Shown piece by piece: positions 28,542 to 37,369 of a stretch of DNA of 64,000 nt. Location: positions 4,526,001 through 4,590,000 of the forward strand of contig NZ_CP010797.1 in assembly GCF_000954115.1 (NCBI RefSeq). Reading direction: 5' to 3'. The DNA comes from Rhodococcus sp. B7740. Its GTDB lineage: Bacteria > Actinomycetota > Actinomycetes > Mycobacteriales > Mycobacteriaceae. Under the pieces are notes generated by a model that was not told the origin of the DNA, made no database searches, and was given only the letters and a program-made list of their open reading frames with translations. Made by a program: the position numbers and the translations under genes. Position 1 is the stretch's first letter; every line of letters begins with the position of its first letter.

Positions 28542-29648
28542 ATGGCCAGGTCGAGCGAACCGCGACGTCAAGCGACGTTGGCGTCGATCGCAGCCGAGCT
28601 GAAGGTGTCGCGCACCACCGTCTCGAACGCCTACAACCGACCCGATCAGCTCTCCCCCGAACTTCGCGAACGCGTCCTCCAGGCCGCCAAGCGTCGCGGC
28701 TACGCGGGCCCCGACCCGGTCGCGCGATCACTGCGCACCCGCAAGGCCGGCGCCATCGGACTGCTCCTCACCGAGGCGCTGAGCTACTCCTTCCGCGACC
28801 CCGCCGCGATGAGCTTCCTCGCCGGACTCGCCGAATCCTGCGAGGCCGCCGGACAGGGACTACTGCTCATCCCCGCCGGTGCCGAACGCGACGACGTGCA
28901 GGCCGCCGCCGTCGTGCAACAGGCCGGAGTCGACGGGTTCGTCGTCTACTCCGTCGCCGACGACGACCCGTACCTCGCTGCGGTTCGCGAACGTCATCTG
29001 CCGATCGTCGTCTGCGACCAACCCCGCAACATCCCCGAAGCCGCCCTCGTCGCCATCGACGACCGGGGCGCAATGAAAATGCTTGCCGCACATCTCATCT
29101 CGCTCGGACACGAGCACCTCGCGGTCCTGTGCATGCGGCTCGGACGCGACCGTCGCGACGGCGTCGTACCCCCGGGGCGGCTGGCGGACAGTCACTTCCA
29201 CGTCCAACGAGAACGGATCGCCGGAGTCCAAGCCGCGATGATCGACGCCGGACTCGATCCCGACATCCTCACCGTCGTCGAACGCTTCGACCACACCGTG
29301 CGCTCCGGCCACTCCGCCGCCGCCCAAGCCCTCCAGGCAAACCGCGAGACCACCGCGCTGCTCTGCACCACCGACGTCATCGCCCTCGGCGCACTCAACT
29401 TCGCCAGAGTCTCCGGAATCGATGTGCCGAGCCAACTCTCGGTCACCGGATTCGACGGCATCTCCGACGCCATCCGCGAGAACCTCACCACCGTGCGCCA
29501 GGACGCCGAGGAAAAAGGCCGTCGAGCGGGCAAACTGGTGCTCTCGTCCTCGCACTCGGGCATCGTCGCCGCCGAAACCCTGCCGACCGAACTCTTCCGC
29601 GGCCGAACCGCTGGACCGCCGCCGGAACAACCGCCCGCAATCGCCTGA
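28542..29648 (+). CDS. LacI family transcriptional regulator
   Basis: A 368-residue repressor. The N-terminal DNA-binding domain is ATLASIAAELKVSRTTVSNA, followed by the hinge and a periplasmic-binding-protein-like effector domain ending around VTGFDGISDA. The ligand is probably a sugar, but nothing identifies it. It is divergent from znuA and convergent with the trehalose-phosphatase fusion gene, whose control by it is possible but not shown. Confidence 0.9.
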   Translation: MARSSEPRRQATLASIAAELKVSRTTVSNAYNRPDQLSPELRERVLQAAKRRGYAGPDPVARSLRTRKAGAIGLLLTEALSYSFRDPAAMSFLAGLAESCEAAGQGLLLIPAGAERDDVQAAAVVQQAGVDGFVVYSVADDDPYLAAVRERHLPIVVCDQPRNIPEAALVAIDDRGAMKMLAAHLISLGHEHLAVLCMRLGRDRRDGVVPPGRLADSHFHVQRERIAGVQAAMIDAGLDPDILTVVERFDHTVRSGHSAAAQALQANRETTALLCTTDVIALGALNFARVSGIDVPSQLSVTGFDGISDAIRENLTTVRQDAEEKGRRAGKLVLSSSHSGIVAAETLPTELFRGRTAGPPPEQPPAIA

Positions 29649-29686
29649 CCTTCGCCGCCGCCGCTCGCTCCGCTCGCCTTCGCGTC

Positions 29687-29791
29687 AATGGACCATTGCA
29701 CGGCTCAGACGTATGCAATGTGCCATTCACGCAGCGGACCCCCGTGGGTGAATGGACCATTGCACGGCTCAGACGTATGCAATGGTCCATT
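29687..29791. repeat. Two copies of a hairpin repeat between convergent genes
   Basis: AATGGACCATTGCA, a 13-bp spacer (CGGCTCAGACGTA) and TGCAATGGTCCATT form a perfect 14-bp-stem hairpin at 29751-29791. A second copy at 29687-29727 has the same left arm and spacer and a right arm with two changes (TGCAATGTGCCATT). GC-rich flanks around 29665-29686 and 29792-29808 are also roughly complementary. It may be a REP- or MITE-like element or a bidirectional terminator. Its distribution elsewhere is unknown. Confidence 0.75.
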
Positions 29792-29816
29792 GACGCGGAG
29801 CGGAGCGGTGCGGGGG

Positions 29817-32369
29817 TCAAGCAGGCTGGGCGCTGAGCAATCTCGCGCAGCGCAGCAGACCGAGGTGACTGTAGGCCTGCGGATGGTTGCCGAGGGAGCG
29901 TTCGGCGATGGGGTCGTATTCCTCACTGAGCAGTCCGGTGGGGCCTGCGGCACTGACGAGTTGGGCGAACAGGGCTTCGGCTTCGGCGCGCTGTCCCACC
30001 AGAAGGTATGCCTCCACCAGCCAGGCCGCGCACAGGTGGAAGCCGCCTTCGCCGCCGGGGAGTCCGTCGTCGTGGCGGTAGCGGTAGACGGTCGAGCCGC
30101 TGCGCAGTTCGGCTTCGGTGGCGGTGACGGTGGCTGCGAAGCGCGGGTCGGCCGGGTCGATCAGTCCGGACAGCCCGATGAACAGGGTCGCGGCGTCGAG
30201 GTCGGTGCCGTCGTACGCGGCGGTGAAGGACTGCACCTCCTCGTTCCAGCCGTTGGCGAGTACTTCCTCTCGGATGGTCTCGCGCAGGGGTGCCCAGCCG
30301 GGTTCCGTCGTACGGCCGAATGTTTCGGCGAGTCGGATGGCGCGATCGACGGTGATCCAGCCCATCACCTTGGAGTAGACGTGGTGGCGGGGGTTGTCGC
30401 GGATCTCCCAGATACCGTGGTCGGGTTCGAACCAGCGACGTTCGACGGCTTCGACCATGGCGCGGACGAGTTCCCAGTCATCTTCGGAGAGAACGTGTTC
30501 CGATCCTGCGGCCTTGCGTGCGTGGGCGAGGGCAGACACCAGTTCGACGATGGGGCCGAACACGTCGAGCTGAACCTGTTGGTTGGCAGCATTTCCCACC
30601 CGTACCGGACGCGAACCGGCGTAACCGGGCAGCTCGTCGATGACGGCCTCGGGTGGCAGGCCGAGGCCCCAGATGGTGTACAGCGGGTGCAGGCGTTCGG
30701 GACCCGACACCGACTCGAGTACTCCGTGGATCCAAGATAGGTAGTTCTCGGCCTCGGCCGTCGAGCCGACGTCGACCAGTGCTGCCGCCGTCAGCGCCGC
30801 GTCGCGCAGCCAGCAGTAGCGGTAGTCCCAGTTGCGCACTCCGCCGATGTCTTCGGGTAGCGAAGTGGTGGCGGCCGCCATGATCGAACCGGACTCGGCG
30901 TGCACCAGACCGCGCAGAGTCAGTGCCGATCGCTTCATCAGATCGCGCTTGAGCGGCGGCAGATCCAGGCCGTCGGCCCAGTCCTTCCAGTACGCCTCCG
31001 ATGCCCGACGACGCTCCACCTCGGCCCACGGGTGCTCGCTCAGATCATCCGTTCCGAGCCGCAATTCGAGAACGATGGGTCCGTTGGAGGGATCGACCTC
31101 GGCGTGCGCGGTTTGCTGGGATCCATCGGAGACGATGTTCCAGACGACGCCGGGGCTACGCAGCACCATCGGATCCGCGGTACCGAGGACGCGTAGGCCG
31201 TCGGCGTCGGGTTCCAGTGACGCCCATGCCTTTCCGAACTCCGGACGTGGCGCGAAGGTGACCACGGCGGTGGCCTTGCCGGTGATGACTCGCGTCAGCG
31301 CGGTCTGGCCCTGGCCGATGTCGTGCGGCAGGTAGTCGGTGACCTGCAGGCTGGCCCACTTGGTCTGCACTGTCATCGTGCCGTCCACGTACTGCTGACT
31401 CAGCGGGAGCGACGCGCGGGTGGGTCCGACGCTGAAGTGGCCGGCCTGATCGCCGCCGAGCAGGTGCGCGAACACCGCTGCCGAATCGGGTTCGGGGTGA
31501 CACAGCCAGGTGACGTCGGCGTCGGGGGTCAGCAGTGCAACGGCATTGGGGCTGGCCAACATCGTCAGTCGCTCGATACGCGGGGCGTCGGCTCCCGAGA
31601 GCCACTGGCGTCGCTCTTCGAGCAGAAATGCCAGGGCGAGCGCGACCTGCTCGGTGCTGTCGATGCGGAACTCCGCCAGGGTGTCTCCCGGTCCGATCTT
31701 GACGCCGATGTCCGGCCCGTGCAGGTGTCCGAACGCCTTCTCGTCGGTGACGTCGTCGCCGAAAAAGACTGCGGCAGTAGCGGCTTCCTGGTGGCGAAGA
31801 ATGTCGAGCGCGACGCCCTTGTCGGTGACGATGACCGCCAACTCGATGACGGACTTGCCCTCGGTGACCTGCACCCCGTCCCGCGCAGCCGCGCCGGATC
31901 GCACGGCCGCGAGGGCTTCGTCGCCTGCGGCGGTCTCGGCGTTGCGGACGTGCAACGCGACGCTGGCCGGCTTGGTCTCGATACTCACGCCTGGATGGGC
32001 GTCGGCGATGGCCTGCAGTTCGCCGGTGATGACGGTGAGGAGCTTCTTGGCGTTGTCGTCGATGGCGTTGACGAACCCGGCGTCGAACTCGCTGCCGTGG
32101 CTGCCCACCAGCTGCACCTCGGACGGCAGCCGCGAGAGGATCGCGAGATCACGCAGGGCGCGTCCGGAGATGACGGCGGCGTTGGTTCCGGCCAGGGAAG
32201 CGAGCCCGCGCATGGCGCTGACCGACTCGGGGTGTGGGAACGCCTTCTGCGGGTCGGAGACGATCGGCGCCATGGTGCCGTCGTAATCGGACGCGACGAG
32301 CAGACGCGGAGTCCGAGCTACTCCAACGAGTGCGCGGCGAAGTTCGAGCGGCAATTCGAGAGCAGTCAC
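29817..32369 (-). CDS. Trehalose-6-phosphate phosphatase fused to a GH15 glycoside hydrolase
   Basis: An 850-residue two-domain protein. Residues about 1-255 are a HAD-type trehalose-phosphatase: DYDGT at 28-32, VISGR, GSHG and GDDVTDEKAF. Residues about 265-850 are a GH15 glucoamylase/trehalase-type domain, with LTMLASPNAVALLTPDADVTWLCHP at its start (quoted in two overlapping parts in the family) and NWDYRYCWLRDAA in the toroid. Each half looks complete. Together they could turn trehalose 6-phosphate into trehalose and then glucose, but GH15 specificity (trehalose or alpha-glucan) is not settled. No signal peptide is seen, so the protein is cytosolic. Confidence 0.85.
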   Translation of the reverse strand: MTALELPLELRRALVGVARTPRLLVASDYDGTMAPIVSDPQKAFPHPESVSAMRGLASLAGTNAAVISGRALRDLAILSRLPSEVQLVGSHGSEFDAGFVNAIDDNAKKLLTVITGELQAIADAHPGVSIETKPASVALHVRNAETAAGDEALAAVRSGAAARDGVQVTEGKSVIELAVIVTDKGVALDILRHQEAATAAVFFGDDVTDEKAFGHLHGPDIGVKIGPGDTLAEFRIDSTEQVALALAFLLEERRQWLSGADAPRIERLTMLASPNAVALLTPDADVTWLCHPEPDSAAVFAHLLGGDQAGHFSVGPTRASLPLSQQYVDGTMTVQTKWASLQVTDYLPHDIGQGQTALTRVITGKATAVVTFAPRPEFGKAWASLEPDADGLRVLGTADPMVLRSPGVVWNIVSDGSQQTAHAEVDPSNGPIVLELRLGTDDLSEHPWAEVERRRASEAYWKDWADGLDLPPLKRDLMKRSALTLRGLVHAESGSIMAAATTSLPEDIGGVRNWDYRYCWLRDAALTAAALVDVGSTAEAENYLSWIHGVLESVSGPERLHPLYTIWGLGLPPEAVIDELPGYAGSRPVRVGNAANQQVQLDVFGPIVELVSALAHARKAAGSEHVLSEDDWELVRAMVEAVERRWFEPDHGIWEIRDNPRHHVYSKVMGWITVDRAIRLAETFGRTTEPGWAPLRETIREEVLANGWNEEVQSFTAAYDGTDLDAATLFIGLSGLIDPADPRFAATVTATEAELRSGSTVYRYRHDDGLPGGEGGFHLCAAWLVEAYLLVGQRAEAEALFAQLVSAAGPTGLLSEEYDPIAERSLGNHPQAYSHLGLLRCARLLSAQPA

Positions 32370-32428
32370 CCGTCGAATCTAGGCGATGAACCCCGCCTCG
32401 GCGTACCTGGCTTTGTGCGCTCGGTGTA

Positions 32429-33172
32429 TCACTGCTGGTCGGGCACCAGACCGGGCGACGGCGTCACACCCGAGGCCGCCGACATCGATGCAGCTGACTT
32501 GGTGACGATGGCCAACATGGCTCGCTGTGCGGCGTCGGCGTCACCGGACTGGATCGACGAGGCGACCACCCCGTGCAGTCGAATTGCCTCCGGGTCGGCC
32601 TGCCTCGACATCAGGGCATGGCGGGTACGTCCGGCGAGTACCTCGACCACGATGTCGGACATCGATCGCAACATCGGATTGCCCGACGCCGCGAGCAACG
32701 TGCGATGAAAATTGCAGTCGTGTTCGAGGTAGGCCTCGGAGTCGGCTGCTCTCGACGTCGACGACATTCCGATGACGGCGGCGGTCAACGCCCCGCATTG
32801 CTCGGGTGTCGCTCGGTGGGCGGCCAGCTTGGCTGCCAAAGGTTCGATCCCCGAACGTAATTCGCTGAGCAGTAGCAACTGTTCGGCGCGAGCCGGCCCG
32901 GCCAGTTGCCAGCGGATCACCTCCGGGTCGAGTGAATTCCAGTTCTCCGAGCCCTGCACGGTGATTCCGACGCGACGACGCACCGTGAGCAACCCCAGCG
33001 ACTCGAGAACGCGCACGACTTCCCGTACGACGGTCCGCGACACGGTGAACCGCACGGCGACGTCGTCTGCCGAGATTCGGGTCCCGCTCGGGATCGCACC
33101 GCTGACGATGTCGCGCCCGAGCTCGTCGAGCACCGAATCGTGCAGTTGGCGGAAGTCGTTGGTCTCGCTCAT
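32429..33172 (-). CDS. GntR family regulator (FadR/FCD type)
   Basis: A 247-residue regulator with an N-terminal winged helix (SADDVAVRFTVSRTVVREVV) and a C-terminal all-helical FCD effector domain. It is divergent from the gluconokinase gene, so control of gluconate use is likely (inference). ATG at 33172 (MSETNDF) is chosen over an open upstream extension because it starts right before the winged helix, as in the family. Confidence 0.87.
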   Translation of the reverse strand: MSETNDFRQLHDSVLDELGRDIVSGAIPSGTRISADDVAVRFTVSRTVVREVVRVLESLGLLTVRRRVGITVQGSENWNSLDPEVIRWQLAGPARAEQLLLLSELRSGIEPLAAKLAAHRATPEQCGALTAAVIGMSSTSRAADSEAYLEHDCNFHRTLLAASGNPMLRSMSDIVVEVLAGRTRHALMSRQADPEAIRLHGVVASSIQSGDADAAQRAMLAIVTKSAASMSAASGVTPSPGLVPDQQ

Positions 33173-33234
33173 GTCCGGTCGATCGTCCCACGGGTTGCCC
33201 GGTTTCTCGCGTCTGTCCGATCCAGGCGGGCGCG

Positions 33235-33813
33235 ATGGAGCAGTATCGAGGGATGGCATCGCAGACGACAGGTAGAGCACATCATCCGGTACTCGTGGTG
33301 ATGGGAGTGTCCGGATCGGGCAAGTCCACGGTGGCGGGCATCCTCGCAGGTGCACTGAAATGGGACCTGCAGGAGGGCGACGACCTGCACCCGGACGCCA
33401 ACGTGGCCAAGATGGCGTCGGGTCAGCCGCTGACCGACGAGGACAGATGGCCGTGGCTGGACGTGATCGCGGAATGGATCACCGACCACACCACCACGGG
33501 GCGATCGGGGATCGTGACGTGCTCGGCGCTCAAGCGGACGTATCGGGACGTGCTGGCTGCCGGGTCGAGGGAGGGGGCGGAAGTGATCTTCGTGCACCTG
33601 GCCGGAACGAAGGATCGGATCAGCGGTCGCCTCAACGCACGGATGGACCACTTCATGCCGTCGTCGCTGCTCGACACCCAGATCTCGACCCTCGAGCCGC
33701 TGGGCGACGACGAGAACGCCATCGTCGTCGACATCGGTCCGCCCCCGACCAAGATCGCCGAGCGCATCCTCGTCGAACTCGAGACGCGGGCCGGGATGTC
33801 GGAGAGTCACTGA
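33235..33813 (+). CDS. gntK: Gluconokinase
   Basis: A 192-residue kinase that phosphorylates D-gluconate to 6-phosphogluconate, feeding the pentose phosphate pathway. Walker A is GVSGSGKST. EGDDLHPDANVAKMASGQPL and the later CSALKRTYRD are diagnostic. ATG at 33253 is an alternative start. The window shows no gluconate permease next to it. Confidence 0.93.
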   Translation: MEQYRGMASQTTGRAHHPVLVVMGVSGSGKSTVAGILAGALKWDLQEGDDLHPDANVAKMASGQPLTDEDRWPWLDVIAEWITDHTTTGRSGIVTCSALKRTYRDVLAAGSREGAEVIFVHLAGTKDRISGRLNARMDHFMPSSLLDTQISTLEPLGDDENAIVVDIGPPPTKIAERILVELETRAGMSESH

Positions 33814-33825
33814 CCGCCGGTTTTC

Positions 33826-33843
33826 AAGCAAGCGCGCTTGCTT
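33826..33843. terminator. Perfect 18-bp palindrome after gntK
   Basis: AAGCAAGCGCGCTTGCTT lies 12 bp after the gntK stop and is followed by TTAA. As RNA it gives a 7-bp stem with a CGCG loop and a short U-run, a plausible weak terminator. It could equally be an operator of whiB3, which starts 90 bp downstream. Confidence 0.45.
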
Positions 33844-33932
33844 TTAAGTACTACGAATGGACAAAAGAACTTGTAAAAGTACGACGAATGCGAGATAGTG
33901 AGCTTGTTCACTTTTCAGTGAGGAGACAGCTC

Positions 33933-34235
33933 ATGGTGCGAGGCGCACCCGCCAGGCCGGTCCAACTTCCCGTTCCCAACGCCGATGTCTGGGACTGGCA
34001 ACTCGACGGTCTGTGTCGTGGACTGGACTCGTCCGTGTTCTTCCACCCCGAAGGCGAGCGAGGTCGCGCCCGCACCTCGCGCGAGAAGTCCGCGAAGCAG
34101 GTCTGCGGCCGCTGCCCGGTACTCGAACAATGTCGCCAGCACGCACTGGAGGCCAACGAGCCCTACGGCGTGTGGGGCGGAATGTCCGCGCACGATCGCG
34201 CCGACTTCTACCGCGGAGCCATCCGGACCGCTTGA
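33933..34235 (+). CDS. whiB3: WhiB family iron-sulfur regulator, WhiB3-like
   Basis: A 100-residue 4Fe-4S transcription factor. The four cluster cysteines are C28, C58, C61 and C67, and the turn motif is GVWGG. The segment LPVPNADVWDWQLDGLCRG and FFHPEGERGRARTSRE match mycobacterial WhiB3, a redox- and NO-sensing regulator that contacts the principal sigma factor. AGGAG lies 5-10 bp before the ATG. GTG at 33936 is a trivial alternative. The long AT-rich leader before it probably holds its promoter. Confidence 0.88.
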   Translation: MVRGAPARPVQLPVPNADVWDWQLDGLCRGLDSSVFFHPEGERGRARTSREKSAKQVCGRCPVLEQCRQHALEANEPYGVWGGMSAHDRADFYRGAIRTA

Positions 34236-34329
34236 TCCCGCCGGGGCATACGGGTGCGCTGCAGACGCGCGCGCATGTGCCGAACGCGGTCGTAATTGTC
34301 AACGCGCACATGGCAATTACGCGTGCTGC

Positions 34330-34349
34330 TGGCAAACGCGCTCGCGTTT
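34330..34349. repeat. GC-rich palindrome downstream of whiB3
   Basis: GCAAACGCG-CT-CGCGTTTGC is a perfect 9-bp inverted repeat. A second, looser repeat, CGTAATTG at 34289-34296 and CAATTACG at 34312-34319, lies just before it. There is no U-run. The pair fills the 200-bp gap between whiB3 and the next gene and may mark the end of the whiB3 transcript or regulate the next gene. Confidence 0.45.
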
Positions 34350-34435
34350 GCGGGGACTGGTTCGCAGTGCCTTCGAGCCCTGACCGTCGCGGGCTCGACC
34401 GAACTTGTCGGTGGTCTCGTGTTCCATGACGACCC

Positions 34436-35155
34436 ATGAACAAGGTCCTGCGTGCGACGCTCGTCAGTGCGGTCGTCATCACCACCGTCATCGGAATCGC
34501 GTCGTTCGTGCTCAGTTTCGCCGCACTGTGGGATCTCGCCACGATGGCAGGCGTTCCGCGCTCACTGTCCTGGCTGTGGCCGGTGATCGTCGACGGCACC
34601 ATCCTGCAGGCCACCATCTCCGTCATCGCCTTGGCTCAATTCGAGGAGCAACGCAGTGGTCGACGCTTCTTCTGGGGCGTGCTGATCACGGCCGCTCTGG
34701 TCAGTATCGGCGCAAATGCCATGCACGCCTTCATCTCCGACGCCGGCACGCTGCATCCGGCCCTGTCGGCGGCCATTGCGACCGTCGCCCCAGTGAGCCT
34801 GTTGGCCGCGACCCACGGACTCGGCATCCTCGTTCGGGTACCGGCGGAACTGCCGAAGACCGCAGGCATCGCCGACGAACAACCCGTCGTGGACGAGGTG
34901 GCCTTCGCACCGAGCGCCGAACCGGCGACGCGTGCGCCCGAACTCACCACCCTCGAGACGCCGGCACCCGCGCCGACGAAGCGCGTCGAGCCGGTCCACA
35001 CCGAGCCGGAGTACATCCAGCCGGTCCGCGTCGAGCAATCCGTGCCCGAATCTCCCGTCACCTCGGTGCGCACGGTCGAGCCGCTCGACGAGGTGGATCG
35101 ATGGATTCTCGACGAAGAACGAGTGGACGATCTCTATCCCGTCGACGCTCCGTGA
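34436..35155 (+). CDS. DUF2637 membrane protein
   Basis: A 239-residue protein with four membrane helices in its N-terminal half (about residues 8-130) and a Pro/Glu/Thr-rich cytosolic tail. The membrane part (PVIVDGTILQATISVIALAQ) fits DUF2637, an actinobacterial family found on chromosomes and conjugative elements. The function is unknown. The tail has VE/PV repeats and ends in an acidic patch (DEVDRWILDEERVDD) that could bind a partner. No mobile-element genes lie nearby. Confidence 0.72.
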   Translation: MNKVLRATLVSAVVITTVIGIASFVLSFAALWDLATMAGVPRSLSWLWPVIVDGTILQATISVIALAQFEEQRSGRRFFWGVLITAALVSIGANAMHAFISDAGTLHPALSAAIATVAPVSLLAATHGLGILVRVPAELPKTAGIADEQPVVDEVAFAPSAEPATRAPELTTLETPAPAPTKRVEPVHTEPEYIQPVRVEQSVPESPVTSVRTVEPLDEVDRWILDEERVDDLYPVDAP

Positions 35156-35177
35156 CATCCGGTGGCACCATCGAAGG

Positions 35178-35690
35178 ATGAGTCAGAACTTGCCGAGATC
35201 CGTCGTTCCCGAGAAGCCGAAGCCGGGCCAGGAGTCGGTGTGGGATTACCCCCGCCCACCGCGGCTCGAGTCCTCCAACCGATCGCTGGTCGTCCGTCTA
35301 GGCGGTCAGGTGATCGCCCGCACCACCGCCGCGTACCGAGCGCTCGAGACAAGCCACCCACCGACCTGGTACATCTCATGTTCGGACGTGGTCCCGGGTG
35401 CGCTGACGCCCTCGGACGCCCGCTCGACGCACTGCGAGTGGAAGGGTGCGGCGACGTACTGGGATGTGCACGGAGGCGACGCAGTGGCACCGGCGGCGGC
35501 GTGGAGTTACGAGAACCCGACGCCACGGTTCGTCGACATCGCCGGCTACCTGGCCTTCTCGCCGAGCCGCGTCGAATGCGAGATCGACGGTGAGGCCGTG
35601 CGACCACAGGAAGGCGGGTTCTACGAGGGCTGGATCACCGACGATGTCGTCGGGCCGTTCAAGGGAATCCCCGGCTCCTACGGGTGGTGA
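35178..35690 (+). CDS. DUF427 family protein
   Basis: A 170-residue beta-rich protein with DUF427 features: the PRPPRLE lead, RLGGQVIART, HCEWKGAATYW and PRFVDIAGYLAFSP. No catalytic mechanism is established to my knowledge. ATG at 35178 follows GAAGG. It starts 22 bp after the DUF2637 gene and may share its transcript. It converges on the beta-propeller lipoprotein gene. Confidence 0.85.
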   Translation: MSQNLPRSVVPEKPKPGQESVWDYPRPPRLESSNRSLVVRLGGQVIARTTAAYRALETSHPPTWYISCSDVVPGALTPSDARSTHCEWKGAATYWDVHGGDAVAPAAAWSYENPTPRFVDIAGYLAFSPSRVECEIDGEAVRPQEGGFYEGWITDDVVGPFKGIPGSYGW

Positions 35691-35693
35691 GGG

Positions 35694-36737
35694 CTAACCG
35701 CCGGGCAACTCTGCGCGGGTGATGATCTGAATCGAACTCGCCGCACCGGGGTCGCTACCGGTCACCAGCACGTCCCCGGTGCGCGGATCGACGGCGACGG
35801 AATTGGCCTGCGTCACCGTCGGAACGTCGCCCAGAGTCCGAGGAGCGGCTGGATCGGACACGTCGACCACCCGCAGGAGATTCGACGCTGTCAGCGTCAC
35901 GAACAGCAGCCGGCGTTCGGGATCGACGGCGAGCCCGTAGGGGTTGCCGGGCGCATCGATCGACGCGATCTGGCGAATGCCTCCGGCGGTGTCGACCAAG
36001 GCGAGAAGGACCGTGCCGCCGTCGGTGTCGGCGAACCCGGCCACCGTCTGATTCACCGTCACCGCGTGCGTGAGCTTGACCCCGATCGGAGCCTGCGCCA
36101 CCTCCTGGCGCGTCGCACCGTCGTAGACCCACACACCGTTGCCCTGCACGTCCGCGACGGCAGCGTAGGGACCGAGAGCGGCGACTCCACCGGGTTGGAC
36201 GGGCCCGGGCGGAAGCTCCGACACCACCGACCCGTCGCGGAGGAAGATCACTCCGCCACCCATTTCGTTGGTGGCCACGATGGTGCCGTCGGAGGTCTGC
36301 ACGGCGTCGTGTGGTTGACGGCCCACCCCCGTGGCGGTCGACAGGATCGCGCCGTCGTCGAGTGAGATCTCGAGCAGTTCGTCACTGCCTTCGAGCGGAA
36401 CCAACACCGGGCCGTCGGGACCTGCGAGCGAGAGATGGCGCGGTGCACCCGTCGTCGCGACCATCTGGCGCACGACACCGGTGGCCGCATCGAACAGCAC
36501 CACCCCGTCGGGCTCACGTACCCCGGCAGCTGCGATGCCGGACGAGCCGACCACGACACCCTCGGGAGCACCAGGAAGGGCGACGACGGTTCCGATCGGG
36601 TCGGCCGAGTCCGGGGCCTGTGCCGGCTCGGCCGCCGGAGTCGTTGCGGGAGGCGCGGTTTCGTCGACAGTGTCGGCAGAGCAGCCGGTCACCAACAGGA
36701 GCGCGGCCGCAACCGTCACCAGGCGTGCCCGCATCAT
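35694..36737 (-). CDS. Beta-propeller lipoprotein (YVTN/NHL-like)
   Basis: A 347-residue exported lipoprotein. The lipobox is VTGC, near residue 19, followed by a Pro/Ala/Thr linker and a seven-bladed-type propeller with repeated blade motifs such as GVVLFDAATG, GVWVYDGATR and NPYGLAVDPERRLLFVT. It is probably a ligand-binding or scaffold protein on the outer face of the membrane. It begins four bases inside the end of bluB, so it is translationally coupled to it, though no functional link is evident. Confidence 0.78.
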   Translation of the reverse strand: MMRARLVTVAAALLLVTGCSADTVDETAPPATTPAAEPAQAPDSADPIGTVVALPGAPEGVVVGSSGIAAAGVREPDGVVLFDAATGVVRQMVATTGAPRHLSLAGPDGPVLVPLEGSDELLEISLDDGAILSTATGVGRQPHDAVQTSDGTIVATNEMGGGVIFLRDGSVVSELPPGPVQPGGVAALGPYAAVADVQGNGVWVYDGATRQEVAQAPIGVKLTHAVTVNQTVAGFADTDGGTVLLALVDTAGGIRQIASIDAPGNPYGLAVDPERRLLFVTLTASNLLRVVDVSDPAAPRTLGDVPTVTQANSVAVDPRTGDVLVTGSDPGAASSIQIITRAELPGG

Positions 36738-37369
36738 CGGCGGTACTGCTCGAAGTGCAGGGCGTCGTCGAGAGGACGGCGGGTGCGCCACCCGAAGCGC
36801 TCCAGATCGGGAACCTCCTGGAACGATTCGACCGGACCCACACACAGCCACGCGATGGGGCGAACCGGTGCGGGGATGTCGAGCAGTTCGGTGAGATAAG
36901 CCTCGTCGTAGAAAGAGACCCAGCCGACGCCGACATTCTCGGCTATCGCTGCGAGCCAGAGATTTTCGATGGCCAGTACGGCGGAGAACAATCCGGTGTC
37001 GTCGACGGTGTCGCGGCCGAGGACGTGCCGCCCTCCACGGCCCGGATCGTAGGTGACCACCACCCCGGTTCCGCTCGTCTCGATTCCCTCGATACGGATG
37101 GGGTCGAACGTCTTTCGGCGTTCGGCATCGAGCTTGTCCGCGAAGTCCTGTCGGCAGCCGGCCACGTGGGCGGCGAAGGCGCTCAGGGTATCGGGCTTGC
37201 GGACGATCACGAAGTCCCAGGGTTGGGTGTTGCCGACGCTCGGGGCCTGATGCGCGGCACCGAGGATGCGGCGCAGCGTCTCGTCGTCGACGACGGTTCC
37301 GTCGAACTCGGCGCGAACGTCGCGGCGAGATCGAATGGCTGCATACACCGACAGGGCTGCCTCGGTCAT
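36734..37369 (-). CDS. bluB: 5,6-dimethylbenzimidazole synthase BluB
   Basis: A 211-residue flavin-dependent enzyme of the nitroreductase fold that cleaves FMNH2 to dimethylbenzimidazole, the lower ligand of vitamin B12. RSRRDVRAEF, AAHQAPSVGNTQPWDF and VGWVSFYDEAYLTELLDIP follow BluB rather than generic nitroreductases. The start ATG overlaps the stop of the GGDEF-EAL gene as ATGA. No other cobalamin genes are in the window. Confidence 0.82.
   Translation of the reverse strand: MTEAALSVYAAIRSRRDVRAEFDGTVVDDETLRRILGAAHQAPSVGNTQPWDFVIVRKPDTLSAFAAHVAGCRQDFADKLDAERRKTFDPIRIEGIETSGTGVVVTYDPGRGGRHVLGRDTVDDTGLFSAVLAIENLWLAAIAENVGVGWVSFYDEAYLTELLDIPAPVRPIAWLCVGPVESFQEVPDLERFGWRTRRPLDDALHFEQYRR

Noticed and set aside
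29687-29791. The repeat pair as a small CRISPR array
   Set aside because: Only two copies exist, the repeat is itself a hairpin with constant spacer, and no cas genes are near.
34436-35155. DUF2637 gene as a sign of an integrated conjugative element
   Set aside because: No integrase, relaxase, replication gene or attachment repeat lies nearby; the family also occurs on ordinary chromosomes.
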